64,000 bases of DNA from Paracoccus haematequi (GCF_900631945.1 NZ_UZWE01000019.1:54577-118576); one strand, 5' to 3'; shown: positions 56,385 to 64,000, numbered from the stretch's first letter. Translations and numbers: made by a program. Notes: generated by a model from the sequence alone, not told the origin.

Positions 56385-57308
56385 ATGCCGAACGCCATCG
56401 AGATCGCCGGGCTGCGCAAGACCTATGCCGCCCAGGGAACCGCCCCCGCCAAGGACGCGCTGAAGGGCATCGACCTTGCCATTCCGGCGGGCAGCATCTT
56501 CGGGCTGCTGGGACCGAACGGGGCGGGGAAATCGACGCTGATCAACATCCTGGCCGGGCTGGTCAACAAGACGGCGGGCAAGGTGACGATCTGGGGCTTC
56601 GACCAGGACGTGAACCCGCGCCAGTCGCGCGCGGCCATCGGGGTGATGCCGCAGGAACTGAACATGGATCCGTTCTTCACCCCCCGCGCCAGCCTCGAGG
56701 TTCAGGCGGGCCTCTATGGCGTGCCCAAGCGCGAACGCTGGACGGATGAACTGCTGGAGCTGGTGGGGCTGACCGATCAGGCCAATGCCTATGCCCGCAA
56801 CCTGTCGGGCGGGATGCGGCGTCGGCTGCTGCTGGCCAAGGCCCTGGTGCATCGCCCGCAGATCCTGGTGCTGGACGAGCCGACGGCGGGCGTGGACATC
56901 ACCCTGCGCGAGATGCTGTGGCAGAATGTCCAGGCGCTGAACCGGCAGGGCATGACCATCATCCTGACCACGCATTACCTGGAGGAAGCCGAGCAGATGT
57001 GCGACGAGATCGCCATCATCAACCACGGCGCCCTGGTGGTGCGGCAGGACACGCGCAGCCTGCTGTCGCGCGCCGATGGCAAGACGCTGGTCCTGGACAC
57101 GGGCGGGCGCGTTCCCCTGCCGCCGCTGCCGGACGGCGCGCATCCCGAATGGCGTGGCGACGGGCGGCTGGCCATCGGCTATCCCCCGTCGCGGGTTCGC
57201 GCCGATCAGGTGCTGGACGCGCTGCGCGGCGCGGGCATCCCCATCCTGGATGTCGCGACCGAACAGCCCGACCTGGAGGACGTGTTCGTGGAGATGACGC
57301 GGCCCTAG
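56385..57308 (+). CDS. ABC-2 type transporter ATP-binding protein
   Basis: This 307-residue ATPase has Walker [17 protein letters not shown], signature [16 protein letters not shown] and Walker [13 protein letters not shown]. The C-terminal 80 residues are the regulatory tail seen in YadG/DrrA-like ABC-2 exporters. Such proteins need a membrane permease; none is encoded next to it, because the following gene is convergent. Its stop overlaps the stop of the HIT gene by three bases. Confidence 0.88.
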   Translation: MPNAIEIAGLRKTYAAQGTAPAKDALKGIDLAIPAGSIFGLLGPNGAGKSTLINILAGLVNKTAGKVTIWGFDQDVNPRQSRAAIGVMPQELNMDPFFTPRASLEVQAGLYGVPKRERWTDELLELVGLTDQANAYARNLSGGMRRRLLLAKALVHRPQILVLDEPTAGVDITLREMLWQNVQALNRQGMTIILTTHYLEEAEQMCDEIAIINHGALVVRQDTRSLLSRADGKTLVLDTGGRVPLPPLPDGAHPEWRGDGRLAIGYPPSRVRADQVLDALRGAGIPILDVATEQPDLEDVFVEMTRP

Positions 57309-57688
57309 GCCTTGCGGGCCAGCATCGGTCCCATGACCCGCCCGCCCAGAATGTGCAGGTGGTAATGGGGAACCTCTTGCACGCCATGCGGGCCGGCATT
57401 GGCGATGGCGCGGAAGCCGTCATGGCCGCCCGCCAGATGGACCCCTTCCGAGGTGCAGACCTGGGCACAGAGGCGGGTGAAGCTCAGGATCTCGGCGTCC
57501 GAGGCGTTGGCCGCGAAATCGTCCAGGCTGACATAGGCCCCCTTGGGAATGACCAGCACATGCACCGGCGCCTGGGGATTGATGTCGCGGAAGGCCAGGG
57601 CGTGATCGTTTTCCGCAACCTTGTCGCAGGGAATCTCTCCGCGCAGGATGCGGGCGAAGATGTTGGTGTCGTCGTAAGCAAGGGCCAT
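57305..57688 (-). CDS. HIT family protein
   Basis: This 127-residue histidine-triad hydrolase has the active-site motif QEVPHYHLHILGG and the N-terminal NIFARILRGEIPCDKV, as in HinT phosphoramidases that hydrolyse AMP-lysine-type adducts. It is of normal length. It converges with the ABC ATPase gene, and the next minus-strand gene upstream (the glycosyltransferase) ends 15 bases before its ATG. Confidence 0.92.
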   Translation of the reverse strand: MALAYDDTNIFARILRGEIPCDKVAENDHALAFRDINPQAPVHVLVIPKGAYVSLDDFAANASDAEILSFTRLCAQVCTSEGVHLAGGHDGFRAIANAGPHGVQEVPHYHLHILGGRVMGPMLARKA

Positions 57689-57703
57689 GGGGCGATCCTG
57701 TGG

Positions 57704-59278
57704 TCAGTCGTTGAACAAATGCGGCGTCCGCGCCAGATCATGCGCGACCTGGGGCGAAACATCCAGAAACCGCGCAAGGGCGTCCGCATTGGCGGCGTCC
57801 GGCGCCAAGGGCGACAGGACCGTCAGGCGCGCGGCGGCAAGATCGCGCAGGCGGTCGGCCTCGTCGGCAAGGTCGCTTTCCACGACGGGCAGAAGCTGGC
57901 CGATCTGGGCGTCGGGCGTGGCAGGACCGGCCAGCCCCATGCGGCGCATGTGACCGTGCAGGTAATCGAGGGAAAACGGCGTGTCGACAAACAGGATCCG
58001 CGTTTCCGCCCGGTCGGCCAGGAAATCGGCGATCAGCGCCAGCGCCGAAGGGTCCAGGCACAGGGCCAGCCTGGTCGAGCCGTAATCGTCCAGCAGCAGC
58101 CGGACCAGGGCGCGGCGATGGCGTTCCCGCTTCAGGACGGTCGAGGCGATGCCGCCCAGGTCCGGCAGGCCCGCGTCGCGTTCGTTGAAGATGTAATCCA
58201 CCGCCGGAATGTCGGTCAGCGCCCGGATCGCCGCCGTCAGCCGCTTGGCGACGTGCCATTTCTTGGCCACGATCAGGCAGATCGCCTGGTTGCGCCCCGC
58301 CCCCCGGTCGTCCCAGAAGCGGGGCGCGAAACGCCGCCCCTCCCGGCCCCGTGCGGTCAGGAAGCGAAACAGGCGCGGCGCCTCGTTCGTGATGGAGAAC
58401 TCCACCCCCGGCGCCTGCCACAGCGCCCCCAGCCGGGCGCGCAGATCCTGGGCATCAGAGCTGATCTTGCGGGCGAACAGGTAATCCTGGCGGATCAGCA
58501 GATCGTAATGGTCGTTGTAGAACGTGACCGGCATCCCGTAATCGGTGAACATCAGGCAGGTGGGGGACCGGCGGCGGATATCCGTCTTGGGGACCAGATG
58601 GGCGACAAGGGTCTGGAAGAAAGTCTCGTCCGGGATCCAGGTGGTGCGGAAGAACGCGGTCAGGTCGCGCCGCGCCGCGATCAGCGCCAGCACCGATTCG
58701 ACCGTCTGGCGGCGCAGGCACCACCATTGCGACCCGATCATCACCTGAAGGCCCTGCGGGATCGCGCGATCCAGCCGCAGCCATTTCTGCGCGGCCATGC
58801 TGGCATGGAACAGCCGCTTGCGGCGGCGTTCGTTGAACCAGTGGCGATAGACCAGCCGTTCGGCCTTGATGCCGGTCTTGATCCAGTCGCTGTCGAAGAA
58901 ATCGAAGGCTTCGATGTAATCGCAATCGTCGCGATCCAGGAAGTCGCGCGCATATTCCGCCGACTTGATGGGCATGCAGTCGCCCGACAGCATGTAGAAA
59001 TGGGTGGCCTCGGGGAAGGACCGTTCGGCCTGCCGCAGGGCCGACAGGGTGGCCGCGACCAGCGACCATTCGCCCCAGCCGCAGCGGAACCGCCGGGGCG
59101 CGAAAACCACGTTGGGATGGCCCGCCAGAGCCGCGCGGATCAGGCGGTATTCGTCCGCCGGGGCGCGGCGGTCGTAATGGATCGCCACATAATCGCCCGC
59201 GGCCGTCAGCCGCCGCGCCTGGTCCACCACGCCCTGCGGATCCTTGTGCGTCAGAAGGATGAAGGCGATGCGGGCCAT
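57704..59278 (-). CDS. Core-2/I-branching-like glycosyltransferase (GT14) with DUF5928-type C terminus
   Basis: This 524-residue protein has an N-terminal GT14 domain (about 1-260): RIAFILLTHKDPQGVVDQ, GWGEWSLVAATLSALRQA and HFYMLSGDCMPIKS, typical of beta-1,6-N-acetylglucosaminyltransferase-like enzymes. DETFFQTLV marks the catalytic-site end. The remaining 260 residues match the extension labelled DUF5928 in Rhodobacteraceae. It has no transmembrane segment. It is divergent from a sulfotransferase gene, so both may build or decorate a surface glycan; the acceptor is unknown. Confidence 0.84.
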   Translation of the reverse strand: MARIAFILLTHKDPQGVVDQARRLTAAGDYVAIHYDRRAPADEYRLIRAALAGHPNVVFAPRRFRCGWGEWSLVAATLSALRQAERSFPEATHFYMLSGDCMPIKSAEYARDFLDRDDCDYIEAFDFFDSDWIKTGIKAERLVYRHWFNERRRKRLFHASMAAQKWLRLDRAIPQGLQVMIGSQWWCLRRQTVESVLALIAARRDLTAFFRTTWIPDETFFQTLVAHLVPKTDIRRRSPTCLMFTDYGMPVTFYNDHYDLLIRQDYLFARKISSDAQDLRARLGALWQAPGVEFSITNEAPRLFRFLTARGREGRRFAPRFWDDRGAGRNQAICLIVAKKWHVAKRLTAAIRALTDIPAVDYIFNERDAGLPDLGGIASTVLKRERHRRALVRLLLDDYGSTRLALCLDPSALALIADFLADRAETRILFVDTPFSLDYLHGHMRRMGLAGPATPDAQIGQLLPVVESDLADEADRLRDLAAARLTVLSPLAPDAANADALARFLDVSPQVAHDLARTPHLFND

Positions 59279-59409
59279 GGATACGAAAACTTAACGGATA
59301 CTGCGGTAAACGGATCGGCGATGAAACTTGCGCGGGATCGTGTTTCTGTGTGTAAACGCCTTTCACATGTGCCGGCAAGCCGCGCTGCAATCGAAGGAAC
59401 TGGGCCACG

Positions 59410-60228
59410 ATGGGCTTTCCCGGCGTCTGGATGACCGAAAGCGAAAGCCTGATCTATCGGGTGGTGCCGAAATGCGCCTGCTCGACCATCGGGCAGATCA
59501 TGTTCTATTCGGACCATGGCCGCTTTTACGACGGCGACATCCACGATTCGATCGAAGGGCTGCACAAATGGTCGCAGGACCACAGCAAGCCGGTGATCGA
59601 AAGCGCGGTCGCGCGCCACGCTGCGGTGACCTTCACCTGCGTGCGCAACCCCTATGCGCGGATCCTGTCGTCCTTCTTCGACAAGATCGCGGGCATCCAG
59701 CGGAACGGGCGGCGCTATCGCGGCAACCTGGTGCCGCAACTGGCGCAGCGTTATGGAATCGACGTGGGCAGCCCGGAAAACGGCTTCGAGTTCGACCAGA
59801 TCGCCAACTTCCGCCGCTTCCTGCTGTTCGCGCGCGACACGATCCTGTGGCGCCGCCCGATGGAGCCTGACATCCACTGGTCGTCGATGTCGGGCCATAT
59901 CGGCACCTTCATCGCCAATGGCGGCCGCTATGACCGGATCCTGTTCACCGAGACCTTCGACGACGGCATGGCCCAAATTCTGGCGGGCGCCGAAACCCCG
60001 GTCCCGGTCGATCTTGCGGCCGTGCCCCGCTTCAACGAATCCGAGGGGCACGGGCCGAAGCGGGCGCACAAGGTCGGCGATTACTTCGACGACCTGTCAC
60101 GCCACCTGATCTGGGAAATCTACAAGGACGACTTCCAGCTGTTCCGGTACGACTTCGACGATCCCGACAACCGGATGCCCCTGTCCGAAATCGACCTGGA
60201 TCAGGTTCACGCCAGGCTGGGACAATAG
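59410..60228 (+). CDS. Sulfotransferase family protein (Sulfotransfer_2 type)
   Basis: This 272-residue protein is a carbohydrate-type sulfotransferase. The 5'-phosphosulfate loop is RVVPKCACSTIGQIMFYS and the 3'-phosphate site is TFTCVRNPYARILSSFF (Arg-Asn-Pro-x-x-Arg). PAPS is the donor; the acceptor is probably a glycan. A 131-base divergent region (59279-59409) separates it from the glycosyltransferase gene and contains AT-rich blocks but no clear operator. The dps gene converges with it, with 7 bases between stops. Confidence 0.86.
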   Translation: MGFPGVWMTESESLIYRVVPKCACSTIGQIMFYSDHGRFYDGDIHDSIEGLHKWSQDHSKPVIESAVARHAAVTFTCVRNPYARILSSFFDKIAGIQRNGRRYRGNLVPQLAQRYGIDVGSPENGFEFDQIANFRRFLLFARDTILWRRPMEPDIHWSSMSGHIGTFIANGGRYDRILFTETFDDGMAQILAGAETPVPVDLAAVPRFNESEGHGPKRAHKVGDYFDDLSRHLIWEIYKDDFQLFRYDFDDPDNRMPLSEIDLDQVHARLGQ

Positions 60229-60235
60229 CGCGCCA

Positions 60236-60709
60236 TCACTCCAGATGGCTTTCCATGAACCACAGATCCTTGTCCACGCTGCGCGACGCGGCGGTGAAGA
60301 TGTCGACGGTATCGGCATCGCCCGCCTCGTCCGTGGCATCGATGGCGGCACGCAGCTTTTCGCCATGATCGCGATAGCGTTCGCACAGCGCCCTGATGTG
60401 GTCCTCGGCCTTGGTCAGATCGGTCGGATATTCCTTGAGAGTGCTGCCCTGGGCGACCTTTTCGGCTGTCCCGACGGCCACGCCGTCCAGCTGCTGGACG
60501 CGTTCGGCGAAGATGTCGATATCGGCGCGCAGGTTGTTGTGGAGGGCGTCGAACAGTTCGTGGACGGCGATGAAGTTGCGGCCCTTCACGTTCCAATGCG
60601 CCTGCTTGACGGCAAGCGCCAAGGCGATTGAATCCGCCAGACGCGCATTCAGTTCGGAAATCGAGGTCTTGCGGGCGTTGTCGGTCAGCCCCTTCAATGC
60701 AACGGCCAT
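60236..60709 (-). CDS. dps: Dps family ferritin-like DNA-protecting protein
   Basis: This 157-residue four-helix protein has the Dps ferroxidase pattern: KQAHWNVKGRNFIAVHELFD (His, Asp) and DIDIFAERVQQLDG (Asp, Glu). Dps forms dodecamers that store iron and shield DNA in stress. The start at 60709 is preceded by AGGAG. The N terminus is short and has few Lys residues, so tight DNA binding is less certain. It lies where fabF often follows acpP in this gene order. Confidence 0.9.
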   Translation of the reverse strand: MAVALKGLTDNARKTSISELNARLADSIALALAVKQAHWNVKGRNFIAVHELFDALHNNLRADIDIFAERVQQLDGVAVGTAEKVAQGSTLKEYPTDLTKAEDHIRALCERYRDHGEKLRAAIDATDEAGDADTVDIFTAASRSVDKDLWFMESHLE

Positions 60710-60783
60710 GATCGGCTCCTTTCCGGTGGTTCGCCCGGTCAACGGCCGCCTGTCAGGCCCGGTTCCGGGCGCATGGCGGCCAT

Positions 60784-60819
60784 GAAGAAACGGCGCCCCT
60801 GCCTGCACAGGGACGCCGT
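60784..60819 (-). terminator. Intrinsic terminator of acpP
   Basis: On the minus strand ACGGCG-x-CCCTG pairs with CAGGG-x-CGCCGT (60819-60790, one mismatch, 6-base loop) and is followed by TTCTTC. It lies 32 bases after the acpP stop. Confidence 0.8.
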
Positions 60820-60850
60820 CAGGAAATGCCGTTCGCAGCAGGACTGCGGA

Positions 60851-61084
60851 TCAGACCGCACCCTTGATGAAGGTCACGGCGTCGCCGACCGTCTGGATGG
60901 TTTCGGCGGCGTCGTCCGGGATCTCGATCCCGAATTCTTCCTCGAACGCCATGACCAGTTCCACGGTGTCAAGGCTGTCGGCGCCCAGGTCGTCGATGAA
61001 CGAGGCGGATTCGACCACCTTGTCTTCCTCGACGCCCAGATGCTCGACCACGATCTTCTTCACGCGATCAGCGATATCGCTCAT
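60851..61084 (-). CDS. acpP: Acyl carrier protein
   Basis: This 77-residue acidic protein carries the phosphopantetheine serine in [20 protein letters not shown]. It shuttles acyl chains in fatty-acid synthesis. It has its own promoter (61179-61206) and terminator, so it is expressed independently of fabG and fabD, as expected for a very abundant protein. Confidence 0.98.
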   Translation of the reverse strand: MSDIADRVKKIVVEHLGVEEDKVVESASFIDDLGADSLDTVELVMAFEEEFGIEIPDDAAETIQTVGDAVTFIKGAV

Positions 61085-61178
61085 GTCACATCCTCATTCT
61101 CGCGGGCATCCGCCCAGTTTTGCACGGACACGACGGCCCGGTTCAGCCCAGGGCGGTTCCCCTGCTGCCAAAGGCGGG

Positions 61179-61206
61179 GATATAGCACCCGTGAACCCTC
61201 TTGCAA
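61179..61206 (-). promoter_or_regulatory. acpP promoter
   Basis: On the minus strand TTGCAA (61206-61201) and TATATC (61184-61179) are 16 bases apart. Transcription would start near 61172 and give a leader of about 88 bases. The -35 overlaps the hairpin behind fabG. Confidence 0.65.
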
Positions 61207-61228
61207 CCGCTTTCGCTTGAAAGGGTTG
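61204..61228 (-). terminator. Hairpin after fabG
   Basis: CAACCCTTTC pairs with GAAAG-x-GGTTG (one bulged base, loop AAGC on the minus strand), 2 bases after the fabG stop. It has no T-tract, so termination would be partial. It overlaps the -35 of the acpP promoter. Confidence 0.5.
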
Positions 61229-61230
61229 CG

Positions 61231-61968
61231 TCAGACCATCGCCATGCCGCCGTTCACATGCAACGTCGCCCCGGTGACATATCCCGCCTCGGGGCTGGCC
61301 AGATACAGGACCGCCGCCGCGATTTCCTGGGGCACACCCATCCGGCCGGCGGGAATCTGGGACAGGATCCTGCCCTTCTGGTCGTCGGTCAGGCTGTCGG
61401 TCATGGCGGTGGCGATAAAGCCCGGCGCCACGCAGTTCACGGTGATCCCGCGCGAGGCGACCTCATAGGCCAGCGACTTCGACATGCCGACCAGACCGGC
61501 CTTGGCGGCGGCATAGTTGCCCTGCCCCGGATTGCCCGTGGCCCCCACGACCGAGGTGATGTTGACGATCCGCCCCCAGCGGGCCTTCATCATGCCCCGC
61601 AGCGCGGCCCGAGACAGCCGGAAGACGCTGGTCAGGTTCACGTCCAGGACTTGGCTCCACTCCTCGTCAGACATGCGCATGAACAGGTTGTCGCGTGTGA
61701 TCCCGGCATTGTTGACCAGGATGTCGACCGACCCTATCGCCGCCGCGGCATCCCTGACCAGCCCGGCAGCGGCCTCGGCATCCGACAAGTTCGCGGGCAC
61801 CACATGCGCCCGTTCGCCCAAGGCCGCCGCCAGATCCTGCAACGGCCCCTCGCGCGTGCCCGACAGCGCCACGGTCGCGCCCGCCGCGTGCAGCGCCTGC
61901 GCGATGGCCCCGCCGATGCCGCCCGATGCGCCCGTCACCAGGGCCGTCCTGCCTGTCAGATCGAACAT
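61231..61968 (-). CDS. fabG: 3-oxoacyl-[acyl-carrier-protein] reductase
   Basis: This 245-residue short-chain dehydrogenase reduces 3-ketoacyl-ACP with NADPH. It has LVTGASGGIGGAIAQAL (cofactor), ILVNNAGITRDNLFMRM (NNAG) and the catalytic Ser in VNITSVVGATGNPGQ, with YAAAKAGLVGMSKSL supplying Tyr and Lys. ATG at 61968 is preceded by AAGGA. It lies between fabD and acpP, which fits the standard fab order. Confidence 0.94.
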   Translation of the reverse strand: MFDLTGRTALVTGASGGIGGAIAQALHAAGATVALSGTREGPLQDLAAALGERAHVVPANLSDAEAAAGLVRDAAAAIGSVDILVNNAGITRDNLFMRMSDEEWSQVLDVNLTSVFRLSRAALRGMMKARWGRIVNITSVVGATGNPGQGNYAAAKAGLVGMSKSLAYEVASRGITVNCVAPGFIATAMTDSLTDDQKGRILSQIPAGRMGVPQEIAAAVLYLASPEAGYVTGATLHVNGGMAMV

Positions 61969-61972
61969 GGCT

Positions 61973-61998
61973 GATCCTTCTTCTTTGTCCAAATACCC
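61973..61998 (-). repeat. Intergenic repeat, copy D (core only)
   Basis: On the minus strand GGGTATTTGGACAAAGAAGA and then AGGATC lie between the fabD stop and the fabG start. The AAGGA at the end is the fabG ribosome-binding site, so this copy abuts translation signals. It matches copy C closely and has no hairpin. Confidence 0.65.
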
Positions 61999-62006
61999 AA
62001 GCGACC

Positions 62007-62933
62007 TCAGCCCCTCAGCGCCACGATATCCGCCGGGGCACCGATATTGCGCACCGCCGCATCCCTGGCGATCCGCTTGATCATCCCCGACAGCGCCTTG
62101 CCCGCACCGATCTCCCAGAACTCGGTCACGCCCGCGCCTGCCAGGTTGGCGATGGATTCGCGCCAGCGGACCGTGCCCGTCACCTGCTCCACCAGCAGCC
62201 GCCGGATCGCGCCGGGTTCCGTCACCGCCTCGGCCCGGACATTCGCGATCAACGGCACGGCGGGCGGGTGGATGTCGACCCCCGCCAACGCATCGGCCAT
62301 CACCGCCGCCGCGGGCTGCATCAGCACCGAATGGAACGGCGCCGAGACCGGCAGCATCAGCGCCCGCTTGGCACCCGCCGCCTTCATCGCCTCGGCCGCG
62401 CGTTCGACCGCCTCCTTGTGGCCCGAGATCACCACCTGTCCTGGGTCGTTGTCATTGGCGGCCTGCACCACCTCGTCGCCGGCCACCTCGCGCGCGATGT
62501 GATCGACGGTGGCGAAATCCAGCCCCAGGATCGCCGCCATCGCTCCCTGGCCGACCGGCACCGCCTCCTGCATGGCCTGCCCGCGCATCCGCAGCAGCCG
62601 CGCCGTATCCTCCAGCGTCAGCGACCCCGCCGCGCACAGCGCCGAGTATTCCCCCAGCGAATGCCCGGCCACGAAATTCGCATCCTGGATGGTGAACCCT
62701 TCGGCTTCCATCGCCCGAAACGCCGCCATCGAGGCCGCCATCAACGCCGGCTGGGCATTCTGGGTCAGCGTCAGAGTGTCGATATCCCCGTTCCAGATCA
62801 GGTCCGAGAGCTTCTCCCCCAGCGCCTCGTCCACCCGGTCGAACACCTCGCGCGCGGCGGGATAGACTTCGGCCAGCTCACGCCCCATGCCGATGGTCTG
62901 TGCCCCCTGGCCTGGAAAGACGAACGCGCGCAT
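62007..62933 (-). CDS. fabD: Malonyl-CoA:ACP S-malonyltransferase
   Basis: This 308-residue acyltransferase loads malonate onto ACP. RAFVFPGQGAQTIGMG starts the protein; the active-site Ser is in VAGHSLGEYSALCAAG and the His in LPVSAPFHSVLM. The partner Gln/Arg sites are also normal. AGGAGG lies five bases before the ATG. It is the first gene of the minus-strand fab run. The acquired AT-rich island begins just upstream. Confidence 0.95.
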   Translation of the reverse strand: MRAFVFPGQGAQTIGMGRELAEVYPAAREVFDRVDEALGEKLSDLIWNGDIDTLTLTQNAQPALMAASMAAFRAMEAEGFTIQDANFVAGHSLGEYSALCAAGSLTLEDTARLLRMRGQAMQEAVPVGQGAMAAILGLDFATVDHIAREVAGDEVVQAANDNDPGQVVISGHKEAVERAAEAMKAAGAKRALMLPVSAPFHSVLMQPAAAVMADALAGVDIHPPAVPLIANVRAEAVTEPGAIRRLLVEQVTGTVRWRESIANLAGAGVTEFWEIGAGKALSGMIKRIARDAAVRNIGAPADIVALRG

Positions 62934-62964
62934 GGGGGCCTCCTGTAGGGTATGGGTTCAGAAG

Positions 62965-62994
62965 GGGATAGCGCGGATGGGGGTGGGGGTGCAA
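62965..62994 (-). promoter_or_regulatory. Possible fabD promoter
   Basis: On the minus strand TTGCAC (62994-62989) and TATCCC (62970-62965) are 18 bases apart and resemble the acpP promoter. The -10 is weak, so this is tentative. Confidence 0.35.
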
Positions 62995-63077
62995 TGGTGG
63001 TAGCTTCAACCGTAGTTGCCCACTGACTCTCTTCTTACTTAACGGCGCAGTGCTTCAGCCCTATCGCAAGGACAACC

Positions 63078-63885
63078 ATGACTATATTTCTCGATGGGAT
63101 AGCAACCCGTTTCTATCGCGGCATTGGTCCAGAGGTACAGTATATATCTCCATTCTCAAAACTAAATTTTTTTATAGGGCCTAATAATTCAGGAAAGTCC
63201 ATTATCTTAAATCTTCTTGCTAATCAAGTGGCGCAAACCTTAACTGGCAAAAAAGTTAACCCTCCAAGCGGACACGAGGAATATAAAGGTAAAGAAACTG
63301 GGCAGTTTCTTCTGGCTATCGGAAAAAATATGGAAAATGCCATTAAATTATTAACCAGTGGCCAAAAATTTATCGACCACAACAACACATATCGACATTT
63401 TGGCGACATCAACAATGATATCAGCAAAATATGCGGAAAAATTAGCCGCCAAAATCACCTATGGCTGAAAATAGGAGCACATAAAAGCGCAGAAATATTC
63501 CCTGCTTTAGATATTCAAAGTGCCAGTAACTGGCTCGACTCAAAAACATGGCAAACGATATGGAATCTCGCAACTCAGCATAAAGGCGGCAGCCTAGTCC
63601 AGCATTGGGTCCCTGAAACCATCAACTACATCGCTAACACCTCAGTTCCAACTGTTCCGAATATTCATCTTATACCAGCGAAACGAGTTTTTGGAGAAAA
63701 GGGGGAAGCTCTTAACGACCTAAGTGGCCGGGGATTGATAGACCATTTAGCCGCTCTGCAAAATCCATCTTGGAATAAGCAAGAGGATAGAGAAAAATTC
63801 GCAAAAATAAATATGTTCATCAAGAAAGTTACTGGAAAGGACGACGCCCAACTCGAAGTTCCCAATGATCGCGAGCACCTACTAG
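63078..63885 (+). pseudogene. AAA-type ATPase gene, acquired, interrupted by an IS element
   Basis: An AT-rich frame starts at ATG 63078 (AAGGA a few bases upstream) and is open to the insertion point near 63885. MTIFLDGIATRFYRGIG is followed by the Walker A loop NFFIGPNNSGKSIILNLL, as in ATP-binding proteins of the AAA_15/OLD-like, SMC-related kind. Later residues such as IHLIPAKRVFGEKGEAL and LSGRGLIDHLAALQNPSW also fit that group. Walker B and the rest would lie beyond the insertion. 22 of 60 bases are G/C at 63361-63420, far below the neighbours, so it was acquired. Such ATPases often belong to phage-defence loci, but no partner is visible here. Confidence 0.75.
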
Positions 63886-64000
63886 GGTGTGTTGACGTTC
63901 TCCGGAGTCGGATGACGGTTGCGGCGAGAGCAATGAAGGCGCTGAAACTTTCATCAGTCTTGCAGCAGCGCATGGCGATGCCTCTGTATTCCTTGAGCCT
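63886..64000 (-). mobile_element. End of an IS5-family insertion sequence (transposase C terminus)
   Basis: From about 63885 the G+C content rises again and the minus strand reads RLKEYRGIAMRCCKTDESF then SAFIALAATVIRLR. This is the C-terminal end of IS5-family transposases, just after the catalytic Glu, which lies beyond the window. The left edge is CTAG followed by GGTGTGTTGACGTTC, consistent with the inverted end and TA/CTAG target of the IS427 group. The transposase frame has no stop before the element ends and runs on into the ATPase DNA (to 63665). The remainder of the element is outside the window. Confidence 0.78.

Noticed and set aside
56918..59434. 838-residue plus-strand frame across the ABC ATPase end, HIT and glycosyltransferase genes
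   Set aside because: It crosses three real genes in the wrong frame or strand and shows no domain.
63224..63427. Small minus-strand frame inside the ATPase gene
   Set aside because: It lies antisense to a frame with a clear Walker A motif and has no ribosome-binding site or recognisable features.

Overview
The window is about 64 kb of GC-rich chromosomal DNA from an alphaproteobacterium of the Rhodobacteraceae, most likely Paracoccus. The reasons are the VPLPA-CTERM surface proteins, the DUF484-xerC pair, an FnrL/hemN pair, small DUF982/DUF1127/DUF3035/DUF3775 proteins, and an omega-transaminase that closely resembles the characterised Paracoccus denitrificans enzyme. Genes are densely packed, often with ATGA or TGATG stop/start overlaps. 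No rRNA, tRNA or CRISPR array is visible.

Layout. Bases 1-1324: two surface proteins with VPLPA sorting tails, the first a partial glycerophosphodiester phosphodiesterase. 1363-6966 (minus): MFS exporter, HDAC-family deacylase, xseB, ispA and dxs, an isoprenoid-precursor operon. 7317-10574: cell-wall genes (L,D-transpeptidase, lytic transglycosylase), a Lys/Ala-rich H1-like protein and a small AT-richer secreted protein. 10683-17657: priA, fsa/tal, DUF484, xerC, an esterase, msrA and prmA. 17673-18662: a cold-shock gene with its own promoter, then DUF982 and DUF1127. 18856-25820: rsmE/ubiA back to back, an OmpA-like protein with a coiled-coil partner, a VOC protein, an omega-transaminase, a secreted DUF2380-like protein and a TfoX-C-like protein. 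25883-32784: miaB, ftsK, an aminotransferase, an amidase and an SDHAF4-like factor. 32854-43426: rsmB, purH, lspA, a DUF3035 lipoprotein, a cytochrome P450, two M16 peptidase homologues, mutL and DUF3775. 43428-49995: a sugar dehydrogenase, a saccharopine-dehydrogenase-like enzyme, a Tat-exported metallohydrolase and a three-gene peptide ABC importer without a binding protein. 49992-52141: divergent fnrL and hemN sharing a perfect FNR box. 52158-57688: a CDF metal transporter, polA, a CHCC zinc-finger protein, an ABC-2 ATPase and a HIT protein. 57704-60228: a branching glycosyltransferase opposite a sulfotransferase. 60236-62933 (minus): dps, acpP, fabG and fabD.

At about 63.0 kb the base composition drops sharply (45/60 G+C at 62521-62580 against 22/60 at 63361-63420). 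An acquired AAA-type ATPase gene starts at 63078 and is cut near 63885 by one end of an IS5-family element that runs out of the window. This is the only clear accessory island.

Beyond the genes, the clearest unexplained structure is an interspersed intergenic repeat, seen five times (31.2, 34.1, 41.1, 56.0 and 62.0 kb). It consists of one or two GC hairpins followed by a core reading approximately GGATATTTGGACAAAGGTGA. Four of the five copies are co-oriented with both flanking genes.
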